From Campylobacteraceae bacterium (GTDB taxonomy: Bacteria; Campylobacterota; Campylobacteria; Campylobacterales; Sulfurospirillaceae): a stretch of DNA of 8,922 nucleotides. The notes beneath the pieces are model-generated. The model saw only the letters and a list, made by a program, of their open reading frames with translations. It did not search any database and was not told where the DNA came from. Positions 1-6,156 of this stretch are shown piece by piece. The stretch spans positions 1 to 8,922 of the forward strand of contig JAFLKZ010000018.1 of assembly GCA_019162915.1 (NCBI GenBank), read 5' to 3'. The stretch's first letter is position 1. Every line of letters starts with the position of its first letter. A program made the position numbers and the translations under genes.

Positions 1-66
1 AAACAGACAGTCAAACACGCAAGTAAAAAATCTAAAAAATCTAAAAAAACTTCTAGAGCAGCTTAG
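1..66 (+). CDS. C-terminal tail of an unidentified protein (cut by window start)
   Basis: An open frame runs from base 1 to a TAG stop at 64-66 and gives 21 residues ending in ASKKSKKSKKTSRAA. The tail is strongly basic, with a repeated SKK unit, like the disordered lysine-rich ends of nucleic-acid-binding or ribosome-associated proteins, but the visible part is too short to name a family. A terminator-like hairpin follows 7 nt after the stop, which supports this being a real gene end. The open frame and the position of the stop are seen directly; that it is coding is inference. Confidence 0.55.
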   Translation, partial: KQTVKHASKKSKKSKKTSRAA

Positions 67-73
67 ATTTTCC

Positions 74-100
74 AAAGTCCCTATGAATAATGGGGACTTT
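74..100 (+). terminator. Terminator-like hairpin after the first partial gene
   Basis: AAAGTCCC (74-81) pairs perfectly with GGGACTTT (93-100) across an 11-nt loop; a further U-G pair (82/92) is possible. The sequence after it is AT-rich but has only a broken T-tract, so this is a moderate rather than classic intrinsic terminator. Its place, 7 nt after the stop at 66, fits transcript end formation. Confidence 0.55.
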
Positions 101-146
101 AGAATCAATTTTAAGTTTACCCATAGTAAAATCCCTCATGCACACC

Positions 147-161
147 GTCTAAGGCTTAGAC
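147..161. promoter_or_regulatory. Palindromic operator-like dyad upstream of the transglutaminase/merTP cluster
   Basis: GTCTAAG-G-CTTAGAC is a perfect 7+7 inverted repeat around one base. It lies 3 nt before the CATAAT that I take as the -10 element, so a protein bound here would cover the promoter spacer. The symmetry is seen directly; the operator role is inference and no regulator gene is visible nearby. Confidence 0.35.
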
Positions 162-164
162 AAA

Positions 165-170
165 CATAAT
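165..170 (+). promoter_or_regulatory. Candidate -10 element for the transglutaminase/merTP cluster
   Basis: CATAAT matches 5 of 6 positions of TATAAT and lies about 70 nt before the start codon at 241. No convincing -35 is visible, which is common in Campylobacterota, where the -35 is poorly conserved. It is followed by a long T-rich stretch (178-213) that would be in the leader. Confidence 0.3.
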
Positions 171-219
171 AGCATTCTTCTTTTTTATTCTTTTATGTTT
201 ATCCCCTTTTTTTGTGCCA

Positions 220-233
220 CTTTACATGTAAGG
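220..233. repeat. Copy 1 of recurring palindrome CTTTACATGTAAAG (one mismatch)
   Basis: CTTTACATGTAAGG differs from the 14-bp palindrome at one base. It is non-coding and its right end overlaps the Shine-Dalgarno AAGGA (230-234) of the gene at 241, so a protein bound here could also affect translation start or transcript elongation. Confidence 0.6.
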
Positions 234-240
234 AATTTTT

Positions 241-1329
241 ATGAAGCGAAGAGCGTTTATCAAAGGATGTATGGCATTTGGTGCGAGTACTGTTTTACTC
301 CCTAAAGTTTCTATTCTTGAGGCAAGTGTGCCACAAGGAGCGAAGCGAATTTTCTATGTCAAAAATAGTTACAATCTTAAACATGAAAATACAAAAGCAG
401 TCACTAAACTTTGGGTTCCACTTCCCTTAGAGAGTGCTTATCAGCAAGTGAGTGATTTTAAATTTAACTCCAATGCTACCAAAGCGTACATTACAGATAA
501 AAATAGTTATAAAGCGCGAACCTTGTATGCACAATGGGATAATGGTGGGGAAAAAATTCTTGAAATAACCTATACGATCACAACACATGAACGCACTACG
601 GATTTTTCTAAAGCAACAAGTACTGTTAAATACTCCAAAGCAGTCTCTCATTTTTTAAAGCCAACGGCACATATTCCTACCAGTGGAAAAGTCAAAGAGT
701 TAGCACTTAAAATCACAGCACAATCCCAAACGCCATTAGAAAAAGCCAAAGTAATTTACCTATGGGTTACAGAGAATATGTATCGTGATAACGCAGTTAT
801 GGGTTGTGGGCTAGGGGATGCGGGTAAAGCGATAGAACAAAATATCTTGGGTGGAAAATGTACCGATATCAGCTCCGTATTTGTAGCTCTTTTACGAAGT
901 GTGGGCGTGCCTTCTCGTGAAATATTTGGTATCAGACTAGGGAGCTCAAAGTTTTCGAAAGCATGTGGAAGTAGTGATGATTTAGGACTCGCAAAGATTA
1001 CAGGAAGTGAGCATTGTCGAGCTGAATTTTATATAGTCGGTATTGGTTGGGTTCCATGTGATCCCGCGGATGTGGCTAAAGTGATTTTGACCGAAAAAAT
1101 GACACTCAATGACCCATTGGTTCAAAAAGTACGTGAATATTTCTTTGGTAATTGGGAAATGAATTGGATGGGATTTAATGATGCGAGAGATTTTGTACTA
1201 AGCCCCATACCGACTCAAAAACCACTCAATATGTTTGGTTATCCTTACGCTGAAGTCGACGATGAGGTGTTAGACTACTACGCACCTGCAGGATTTAGTT
1301 ATAGTTATCTGTCACAGGAAAAATTATAG
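241..1329 (+). CDS. Tat-exported transglutaminase-like protein
   Basis: A 362-aa protein with a transglutaminase-like (papain-fold) domain. The N-terminus has a twin-arginine signal (KRRAFIKG, residues 2-9, then a modest hydrophobic stretch to about residue 21), so it should be exported folded to the periplasm. The catalytic triad can be read as Cys207 (GGKCTDISS), His258 (SEHCRAEF) and Asp274 (PCDPAD), in the usual order and spacing for the bacterial transglutaminase-like superfamily, whose members act mostly as proteases, amidases or cross-linking enzymes. The start is supported by AAGGA at 230-234, 6 nt before the ATG. It is followed after only 2 nt by a MerT-family gene and then MerP, so it is probably co-transcribed with a metal-transport pair, an unusual partnership. 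The substrate is unknown. Export and enzyme fold are well supported; any link to metal handling is inference from position. Confidence 0.88.
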   Translation: MKRRAFIKGCMAFGASTVLLPKVSILEASVPQGAKRIFYVKNSYNLKHENTKAVTKLWVPLPLESAYQQVSDFKFNSNATKAYITDKNSYKARTLYAQWDNGGEKILEITYTITTHERTTDFSKATSTVKYSKAVSHFLKPTAHIPTSGKVKELALKITAQSQTPLEKAKVIYLWVTENMYRDNAVMGCGLGDAGKAIEQNILGGKCTDISSVFVALLRSVGVPSREIFGIRLGSSKFSKACGSSDDLGLAKITGSEHCRAEFYIVGIGWVPCDPADVAKVILTEKMTLNDPLVQKVREYFFGNWEMNWMGFNDARDFVLSPIPTQKPLNMFGYPYAEVDDEVLDYYAPAGFSYSYLSQEKL

Positions 1330-1331
1330 TT

Positions 1332-1652
1332 ATGTGGGGAATGTTTAGCGCACTGGTATCGGCTTTTTTAGCCACGGCGTGTTGTCTTCCTCCTCTTTTA
1401 TTTTTAGTATTTGGTGTCTCTTTTGGCTTTTTAAGTTTTTTAGAATTCCTCACACCATTGCGCTTACCGCTCTCTTTATTTTCTTTGGTAATTTTGTATT
1501 TTTCTTGGCGTGCATACACTCAAAAATGCTTTACATGTAAAGTACAAAAGCGCACAAGGTATCTTTGGTTTTACAGTATTGTTTTGATGTCCATAGTGGT
1601 TATCTTGGTTTACCCTGAGATGGCTTCACTTTTTTTAGAAGGTGATGAATGA
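1332..1652 (+). CDS. merT: MerT-family inner-membrane metal transport protein
   Basis: A 106-aa, three-TM protein (about residues 5-28, 43-62 and 78-95). The vicinal pair Cys17-Cys18 in the first TM (SAFLATACCLPP) and the second Cys pair Cys66/Cys69 (KCFTCK) in the loop between TM2 and TM3 match the MerT layout. In that family Hg(II) passes from periplasmic MerP to the CC pair and then to the loop cysteines. The start at 1332 lies 2 nt after the upstream stop, with AGGAA at 1316-1320; the ATG at 1341 has no usable spacing. The end overlaps merP by 4 nt (ATGA). No merA, merB or merR is visible, so the ligand could be another thiophilic metal such as copper. The family call is strong; mercury specificity is not established. 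Confidence 0.8.
   Translation: MWGMFSALVSAFLATACCLPPLLFLVFGVSFGFLSFLEFLTPLRLPLSLFSLVILYFSWRAYTQKCFTCKVQKRTRYLWFYSIVLMSIVVILVYPEMASLFLEGDE
1529..1542. repeat. Copy 2 of recurring palindrome CTTTACATGTAAAG (perfect)
   Basis: A perfect 14-bp palindrome inside merT. It encodes the CFTCK metal-binding loop in the frame TTT-ACA-TGT-AAA, a different frame from the copies in the right-hand operon. Confidence 0.75.
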
Positions 1653-1924
1653 AAAAATTAATCGTACTTTTTTTACCTCTTTTGCTTTTGGCACAAGAAG
1701 AGATACTGATCAAAGTTGAAGGAATGCATTGTCCACTTTGCACCACCGCTGTTAAAAAAGCATTGAAAAATGTTGAAGGTGTGGAAAAAGTTAAAACTCT
1801 TTTGGAAACCAAAAGTGCGACAGTTCTTGCAAAAGAGGGAATTGAGGATAAAATTTTGTTAGAGGCAGTTAAAACAACAGGGTATGATGGCGTGATATTC
1901 TCACGCCATCATGTGAAAGACTAA
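1649..1924 (+). CDS. merP: MerP-family periplasmic heavy-metal-binding protein (HMA domain)
   Basis: A 91-aa protein, the usual MerP length. It has a short Sec signal peptide (MKKLIVLFLPLLLLAQ, residues 1-16) followed by one heavy-metal-associated domain with the GMxCxxC site as GMHCPLC (Cys28, Cys31) and the conserved TTAVKKAL helix after it. It should bind a soft metal ion in the periplasm and hand it to the MerT-like partner, whose gene it overlaps by 4 nt. AAGG at 1639-1642 serves as Shine-Dalgarno. The last 14 or so codons hold a 12-bp perfect hairpin, and the stop overlaps the stop of the convergent helicase gene. CopZ-like copper proteins share the same domain, so the metal is uncertain, but the signal peptide and the MerT neighbour favour the MerP reading. 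Confidence 0.8.
   Translation: MKKLIVLFLPLLLLAQEEILIKVEGMHCPLCTTAVKKALKNVEGVEKVKTLLETKSATVLAKEGIEDKILLEAVKTTGYDGVIFSRHHVKD
1884..1912. terminator. Bidirectional terminator-like hairpin inside the end of merP
   Basis: ATGATGGCGTGA (1884-1895) and TCACGCCATCAT (1901-1912) form a perfect 12-bp stem with the 5-nt loop TATTC. It lies within merP just before its stop and just beyond the helicase stop on the other strand, where a shared terminator for convergent genes is expected. Neither side has a good T-tract, so termination may need Rho, or the stem may mainly protect 3' ends. Confidence 0.6.
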
Positions 1925-3651
1925 CGTCTTCCCTCGCTACTACCAGTACCACTACGGCTACCACTACTTCTAGGAGCAGGTCGTCCAGCAGAATCACCTC
2001 TTGGGTTTCCGCTTGGTTTAAAATCACTTCTTGGTGATCTTGGTGGTCTGCTATCACCACGAGGTGCGCCATCACGAGGAGCACTTGGTGCACGATCTCC
2101 TCTTGGTCTGTCGTCTCTTGGGCGATCATCTCTTGGACGGTCACTACTTGAACCTTCTCTAGGATTATTGCCTTTGTATCCGCCGCCTTCTCTTGGACCG
2201 CTTGAACCTCTGTATCCCCCACGACTTGCACCGCCGCCATTTCCTCTGTATCCACCGCCACTACGACCTCTGTTTCCATCTCTCTCTTCGATATTTTTAA
2301 CAACAGACTCTAAAGTCTTTTTGTCTAAACCTATCTTGTTTGGTCCAACAGGTGTATTTTCTTTCAAAAGATTTGAAAGAAGTTTAAGCGCGATTTGTGC
2401 GATATCCATGTCTTCTTCAAGCATAGTAAGTAGTTTTGCTGCACTATCATTAAGTTCCGCATTTCTAATATCTTCTGCCATTTTTACCAATTTATTTTCT
2501 TTAACATCACTTAAACTTGGAACGATTTTATGCTCAATTTTTGAGCCTACTTTTTTACCAATACGTTGCATTGAGTGAAATTCGATAGGCGTTACTAATG
2601 TAATCGCCACACCTTTTTTACCAGCACGACCTGTTCTACCAATACGGTGAACATAACTCTCTGGATCAAATGGCATATGGTAGTTAAATACATGTGAGAT
2701 GTCAGCTACGTTTAATCCACGAGCCGCAACATCAGTCGCAACTAAAATTTCTATTTGTGAACTACGGAATGCTTTGATAACAGTCTCTCTTTGGTTTTGC
2801 TCCATGTCGCCATGTAAGCCTTTAGCCATATATCCAATTGCCATAAGTTGAGTTGAGAGTCTATCAACTTCTTTTTTAGTACGACAAAATACGATTGATT
2901 TTTCAGGCTCTAAAGCGTCAAGAAGACGAATCATTGCATTGTCTCTCTCATATTCGTTGATAACATAGTATTGTTGTTCGATGTCTTCATTGGTTGTATG
3001 GTCTTTTGGAGTGACACTTACAAATTTTGGGTCATTAAGGATTTTACTTGCCAATCTTTTGATAGGATCAGGCATTGTAGCTGAGAAAAGAAGTGTTTGA
3101 CGCTCTTTTGGTAAGTACGTAAAAATTTCTTCGATGTCTTCTAAAAAGCCCATATCAAGCATTTCATCTGCTTCATCGAGGACGATTATTTTTGGTGCAA
3201 AGTGACCAAGTCTGTCATTTTTTAAAAGATCAAGCATACGACCAGGCGTTGCTACGATAACGCTAGCACCTTTTTCAATCAAACCAATTTGTCTTGAATA
3301 AGAACTACCACCATAAATCGTCACTGTTTTGACATCACGAAAACGACCAAGTGAAAAAAGTTCATCACTTACTTGTGTTGCGAGTTCTCTTGTTGGCGTA
3401 ACGACTAAAATTTGTACTTTATGTTGTTTTGGGTCAATCATACTTAAGGTAGAAAGACCAAATGCTGCTGTTTTACCTGTTCCTGTTTGTGCTTGTGCAA
3501 CAATGTCAAAACCTTGTAATACTAAAGGGATTGCTTCTGCTTGTACGGGACTTGGTTCTTTGAAACCAGCCTCTACGACGGCTTTAAGAATATCTTGGTG
3601 TAAACCAAATGATTCAAATGTGGGTGTTGTTGTTTCCATGTTTTTGTCCAT
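1921..3651 (-). CDS. deaD: DEAD-box ATP-dependent RNA helicase with RG-rich tail (DeaD/CsdA type)
   Basis: A 576-aa cytoplasmic RNA helicase that unwinds RNA duplexes, probably in ribosome assembly and mRNA turnover, as known for DeaD/CsdA and the single DEAD-box helicase of Helicobacter. All motifs are present: Q motif (Phe12 to Gln37), motif I AQTGTGKT (54-61), Ia PTRELA (86-91), TPGR (135-138), DEAD (159-162), SAT (190-192), VATDVAARGLNV (304-315) and HRIGRTGR (335-342). Residues after about 456 are a disordered tail rich in RGG, GGY and RPRDD units that should bind RNA. Neither candidate start has a strong Shine-Dalgarno: Met1 (3651) has none, while Met5 (3639) has only a weak GGA 7 nt upstream, so the start could be either. 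The stop overlaps merP by 4 bp. A leader of about 200 nt with alternative hairpins precedes it, fitting post-transcriptional control. Confidence 0.93.
   Translation of the reverse strand: MDKNMETTTPTFESFGLHQDILKAVVEAGFKEPSPVQAEAIPLVLQGFDIVAQAQTGTGKTAAFGLSTLSMIDPKQHKVQILVVTPTRELATQVSDELFSLGRFRDVKTVTIYGGSSYSRQIGLIEKGASVIVATPGRMLDLLKNDRLGHFAPKIIVLDEADEMLDMGFLEDIEEIFTYLPKERQTLLFSATMPDPIKRLASKILNDPKFVSVTPKDHTTNEDIEQQYYVINEYERDNAMIRLLDALEPEKSIVFCRTKKEVDRLSTQLMAIGYMAKGLHGDMEQNQRETVIKAFRSSQIEILVATDVAARGLNVADISHVFNYHMPFDPESYVHRIGRTGRAGKKGVAITLVTPIEFHSMQRIGKKVGSKIEHKIVPSLSDVKENKLVKMAEDIRNAELNDSAAKLLTMLEEDMDIAQIALKLLSNLLKENTPVGPNKIGLDKKTLESVVKNIEERDGNRGRSGGGYRGNGGGASRGGYRGSSGPREGGGYKGNNPREGSSSDRPRDDRPRDDRPRGDRAPSAPRDGAPRGDSRPPRSPRSDFKPSGNPRGDSAGRPAPRSSGSRSGTGSSEGRR
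2101..2145 (-). repeat. Three tandem 15-bp units in the helicase tail
   Basis: Three head-to-tail 15-bp units (2101-2115, 2116-2130, 2131-2145), each starting TCTTGG on the + strand, encode the SDRPR, DDRPR and DDRPR steps of the tail. A partly decayed fourth unit lies at about 2086-2100. The units keep frame, so copy-number slippage would change tail length without breaking the gene. Confidence 0.55.
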
Positions 3652-3767
3652 AGTTTTAATTTTTTCAAAACAAAATGAAAAGAATTACAAGCGCACGAGG
3701 CACTTTCGTAAAGCAATGCTCTACTACATAAAAATTTTTGAGTTAAAAGGGGACAACTCGTCAAATC

Positions 3768-3820
3768 GTATGTAAAAACCTACATACTCACTGAGTCGTT
3801 GCTCAAATCTGGTAGGTTTT
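3768..3820 (-). promoter_or_regulatory. Two mutually exclusive hairpins in the helicase leader
   Basis: On the - strand, AAAACCTAC (3820-3812) pairs with GTAGGTTTT (3783-3775), 9 bp, followed by one more T, giving a terminator-like stem ending in U5. Alternatively GTATGTA (3787-3781) pairs with TACATAC (3774-3768), 7 bp with a 6-nt loop. The two stems share 3775-3783 and cannot both form as drawn. This fits an attenuator or a short independent RNA of about 75-80 nt from the promoter at 3858-3863. Pairing is seen; function is inference. Confidence 0.4.
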
Positions 3821-3857
3821 AGGTGAAGTCCATTTAAGAAGTTTTGAAATTGAACGC

Positions 3858-3863
3858 ATTATA
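3858..3863 (-). promoter_or_regulatory. -10 element of the helicase promoter
   Basis: Read on the - strand this is a perfect TATAAT (context CACTATAATGCG). It would start transcription near 3850, about 200 nt before the helicase ATG. No canonical -35 at the right distance, but AT-rich DNA upstream, as is usual for Campylobacterota sigma-70 promoters. Confidence 0.5.
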
Positions 3864-3957
3864 GTGTAATTTTATTAAAACAATATTAAGAAAATAAAAT
3901 TTGCAAATATTTATAAAAATATAGCGTAAAGAAATTAAAGAAATTCATGACTCTCTG

Positions 3958-3985
3958 GTTAAATAAAAAGGCTTTTTTATTTAAC
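3958..3985. promoter_or_regulatory. Perfect 12-bp inverted repeat upstream of the receptor operon
   Basis: GTTAAATAAAAA (3958-3969) and TTTTTATTTAAC (3974-3985) are exact reverse complements separated by GGCT. The repeat ends 57 nt before the receptor ATG, just upstream of a possible -10 at 4007-4012, so it is well placed as an operator. It could also fold as an AT hairpin in a longer leader. It does not look like a standard GATAAT Fur box. Confidence 0.5.
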
Positions 3986-4003
3986 ATTAATTTAATGCAG
4001 GTT

Positions 4004-4021
4004 TGTAATAATTCTTTATTA
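4004..4021 (+). promoter_or_regulatory. Possible extended -10 overlapping an AT-rich dyad
   Basis: TGTAATAAT (4004-4012) resembles an extended -10. The same bases begin an inverted repeat TAATAA (4006-4011), TTCT, TTATTA (4016-4021), vaguely like a degenerate Fur-type site. In DNA this AT-rich, both matches are weak evidence. Confidence 0.25.
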
Positions 4022-4029
4022 AACTTTTT

Positions 4030-4035
4030 AAAGGA
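4030..4035 (+). promoter_or_regulatory. Shine-Dalgarno that fixes the receptor start
   Basis: AAAGGA lies 7 nt before the ATG at 4043. That ATG begins a clear signal peptide, while the in-frame ATGs at 3947 and 3995 have neither a ribosome site nor export features. Confidence 0.8.
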
Positions 4036-4042
4036 TTATATT

Positions 4043-6145
4043 ATGTCGAAACGATATTCGCTTTGCGCCCTTTCTTTACTTCTTCCGATAGCTTTGATGA
4101 GTGAAACGATACAGCTTGATAGCATCAGCGTGACTGCTACTAAAGTTGAGACGAGTACTAAAGACATTTCACAATCTATTGCTGTTGTTAATGCTCAAAC
4201 TATTGAAGATAAAAATGTACTCGATGTCAGCAGTGCTTTGGAAAATATTCCAGGTGTTAATGTTGAGAGTTCTAGTAATTCACCAAGCCCTAGACTTATC
4301 ATCAGAGGGGCTGGTCTTAAAGCAACTTATGGGGTACGCGAGATTATGGTGATCAAGGATGGTGTTCCTATGACTGATCCTGATTCATTTACGAGATTTG
4401 ATTATATCGATATGCAAGATGTTGAGAGTATCGAAGTGCAAAAAGGACCTGGTTCCATTAGTGCAGTCAACACAACGGGTGGTGTTATCCAACTCATCAC
4501 TAAATCGGTTTTTAAAGAAGATACCAATAGTATAAAATTAGGTCTAGGCAATGATGGGCAACGCAATCTTAACTTAAAACTCAGAGAAAAATTAGATGAA
4601 AATGATTTTGCCTCTATGACTTTTTCAAAACGCACTATTGACAATGATTGGAGAGATAACAACGCTTTTGACTCGACTCAAATCAGCCTCAAGCATGGTC
4701 ATATTTTCAGCGATGATGCAACACTTGAAACAGAACTTGCTTACACAGAATCAAACTTAGAGCTTCCCACCTCTATGACTCGAGCTGAATTTGAGATTTT
4801 TAAAGCTACTGGTGAGCAACACAACACTTCAAGCGCATGGCAATACACAGCAAGAGACTCTAAAATTCTCTCTTTAAATACTAAATATGAAAAAGAAGTG
4901 GGCGATTGGACGTATAAACCTCGTTTTTATATCAACCATTGGGAACATTTTCATCCGGTTACGGGGATTATCAACGATGCTGATAAAAACTATGTATATG
5001 GAGTTGATTTAGAAGCAGACTACCATCATAAACTCTTCGATAAGGATGCGACTCTTGTAATGGGTGTCACTGCGAAACAAGATAGAAGTGATGATGCAAA
5101 AAAATATCAGTATGGTGATGTTACGACGAGAAATATTATCTTATATGGAAGACCTGTAACCCAAATAGTCAGTACACTCTCAAATGAGAAAGGCTCTCTT
5201 GCTAATACGGAAGATAGTCTATCTACGCTTTATGGCCTCTATGCCATGGAAACTTTTTCACCATTTGAACGCACTACTATTGATATTAGCAGCAGAATTG
5301 ATAAACTTGGTTTTGATGTTTCTGGGAATGAAATCTCTTATTATGACTACGGAACACAAAGTTACAAAACTGGTGTAGGAGCGTATGCCCTTGATAAAAG
5401 TTACACCCTTTTATCTTCAAAACTAGGTCTAACCTACGCACTGAACGATACGACCAATATCTATACTTCTATCGCTTTTGCCAATCAAGCACCTACAACT
5501 AGCGAACTCACGGATAATGAAGCATTGGATAAAACCAAAAGTATCAATTATGAAATTGGTCTTAAAACACGCGCAGAAGATTTTTCATATGATATTGCTA
5601 TCTACCAAAATAATGTCAAAGATGAGATTATTCAGATCAAGGATATCAACGGCAATACTATCTACGATAATGCAGGACAAACAGAAAAAAGAGGATTTGA
5701 ATTTTTAGGCTCTTACCGCGTCAATAAAGAACTTAGTTTGGGGCTCTCTTATGCTTATAGTGACTTTAAATATACAAGTTTTCAAGAAAAAGTGGGAACT
5801 ATTTTTGTGAGTCGAGATGGCAACTATCTACCCTATATCCCCAAAAATCAATATGGACTTGAAGCAAATTATAAGATGGATAACGGCTTTAAAGCACGCA
5901 TTCAAACTAAAACATGGGGAAGTTATTACCTTGATAATGCCAATACGGACAAATACGAAGGCTATGAGTTTGTGACTGATTTAATGTTGGGATATGAGCT
6001 AAAAGCACATCTTATACAGCTCAATATTTATAATATATTTGATGACTATTATGCTGTGCAAGCCGAAAAAAGTGTTTATGGTATAGAAAGTTATAAAGTA
6101 GCTGCACCTAGAAGTGCCATGCTTAGCTATCGTTATAAATTTTAA
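4043..6145 (+). CDS. TonB-dependent outer-membrane receptor
   Basis: A 700-aa ligand-gated outer-membrane porin (with the start at 4043). A Sec signal peptide (about residues 1-20, SKRYSLCALSLLLPIALMS) is followed directly by a TonB box, DSISVTAT (26-33). The plug domain (about 38-155) shows the usual landmarks ALENIPGVNV, RLIIRGAG, IKDGVPM, IEVQKGPGS and GGVIQLIT. The rest is a 22-strand barrel ending in aromatic-rich strands and the terminal YRYKF, the outer-membrane insertion signature. Length is normal for iron-complex or copper receptors. An extracellular-loop-like segment carries His299, His302 and His304 (HWEHFH), a possible metal site. It heads an operon with a polyferredoxin, 11 nt downstream, and then ExbB-ExbD-TonB, which should energise it. 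Ligand class (ferric chelate, haem, copper, nickel) cannot be decided from sequence alone. Confidence 0.93.
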   Translation: MSKRYSLCALSLLLPIALMSETIQLDSISVTATKVETSTKDISQSIAVVNAQTIEDKNVLDVSSALENIPGVNVESSSNSPSPRLIIRGAGLKATYGVREIMVIKDGVPMTDPDSFTRFDYIDMQDVESIEVQKGPGSISAVNTTGGVIQLITKSVFKEDTNSIKLGLGNDGQRNLNLKLREKLDENDFASMTFSKRTIDNDWRDNNAFDSTQISLKHGHIFSDDATLETELAYTESNLELPTSMTRAEFEIFKATGEQHNTSSAWQYTARDSKILSLNTKYEKEVGDWTYKPRFYINHWEHFHPVTGIINDADKNYVYGVDLEADYHHKLFDKDATLVMGVTAKQDRSDDAKKYQYGDVTTRNIILYGRPVTQIVSTLSNEKGSLANTEDSLSTLYGLYAMETFSPFERTTIDISSRIDKLGFDVSGNEISYYDYGTQSYKTGVGAYALDKSYTLLSSKLGLTYALNDTTNIYTSIAFANQAPTTSELTDNEALDKTKSINYEIGLKTRAEDFSYDIAIYQNNVKDEIIQIKDINGNTIYDNAGQTEKRGFEFLGSYRVNKELSLGLSYAYSDFKYTSFQEKVGTIFVSRDGNYLPYIPKNQYGLEANYKMDNGFKARIQTKTWGSYYLDNANTDKYEGYEFVTDLMLGYELKAHLIQLNIYNIFDDYYAVQAEKSVYGIESYKVAAPRSAMLSYRYKF

Positions 6146-6156
6146 AAGGGAAAGTT

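Larger units (their letters stand above)
3652..4042. other. 391-bp divergent intergenic region (helicase leader and receptor promoter)
   Basis: No convincing gene lies here. From left to right it holds the presumed ~200-nt leader of the helicase (- strand), the helicase -10 TATAAT, a very AT-rich segment (about 3868-3945) that may act as UP-like or bent DNA, and then the receptor control region with a 12-bp inverted repeat, a second AT-rich dyad and the receptor Shine-Dalgarno. The frame that opens at 3947 into the receptor is not its real start: residues before 4043 look nothing like a signal peptide. Confidence 0.7.

Noticed and set aside
1332..1924. A full mercury-resistance operon
   Set aside because: Only MerT- and MerP-like genes are present; no reductase, lyase or MerR regulator is visible on either strand.
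1869..2303. A second long open frame on the - strand overlapping the helicase end
   Set aside because: It is a frame-shifted reading of the repetitive RG-rich tail; the composition is an artefact of the repeats and there is no start signal.
2168..2578. Proline/leucine-rich open frame on the + strand
   Set aside because: It is antisense to the helicase; the proline runs are the complement of glycine codons.
3329..3775. Open frame on the + strand across the helicase start and leader
   Set aside because: It is mostly antisense to conserved helicase motifs and has no plausible ribosome site or family resemblance.
3958..3985. Intrinsic terminator for an upstream gene
   Set aside because: The stem is almost all A-T, and the upstream gene is transcribed away from it, so no transcript needs ending here.
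3947..4042. 32 extra N-terminal residues on the TonB receptor
   Set aside because: They overlap the 12-bp inverted repeat, lack a Shine-Dalgarno, and would bury the signal peptide that starts cleanly at 4043.
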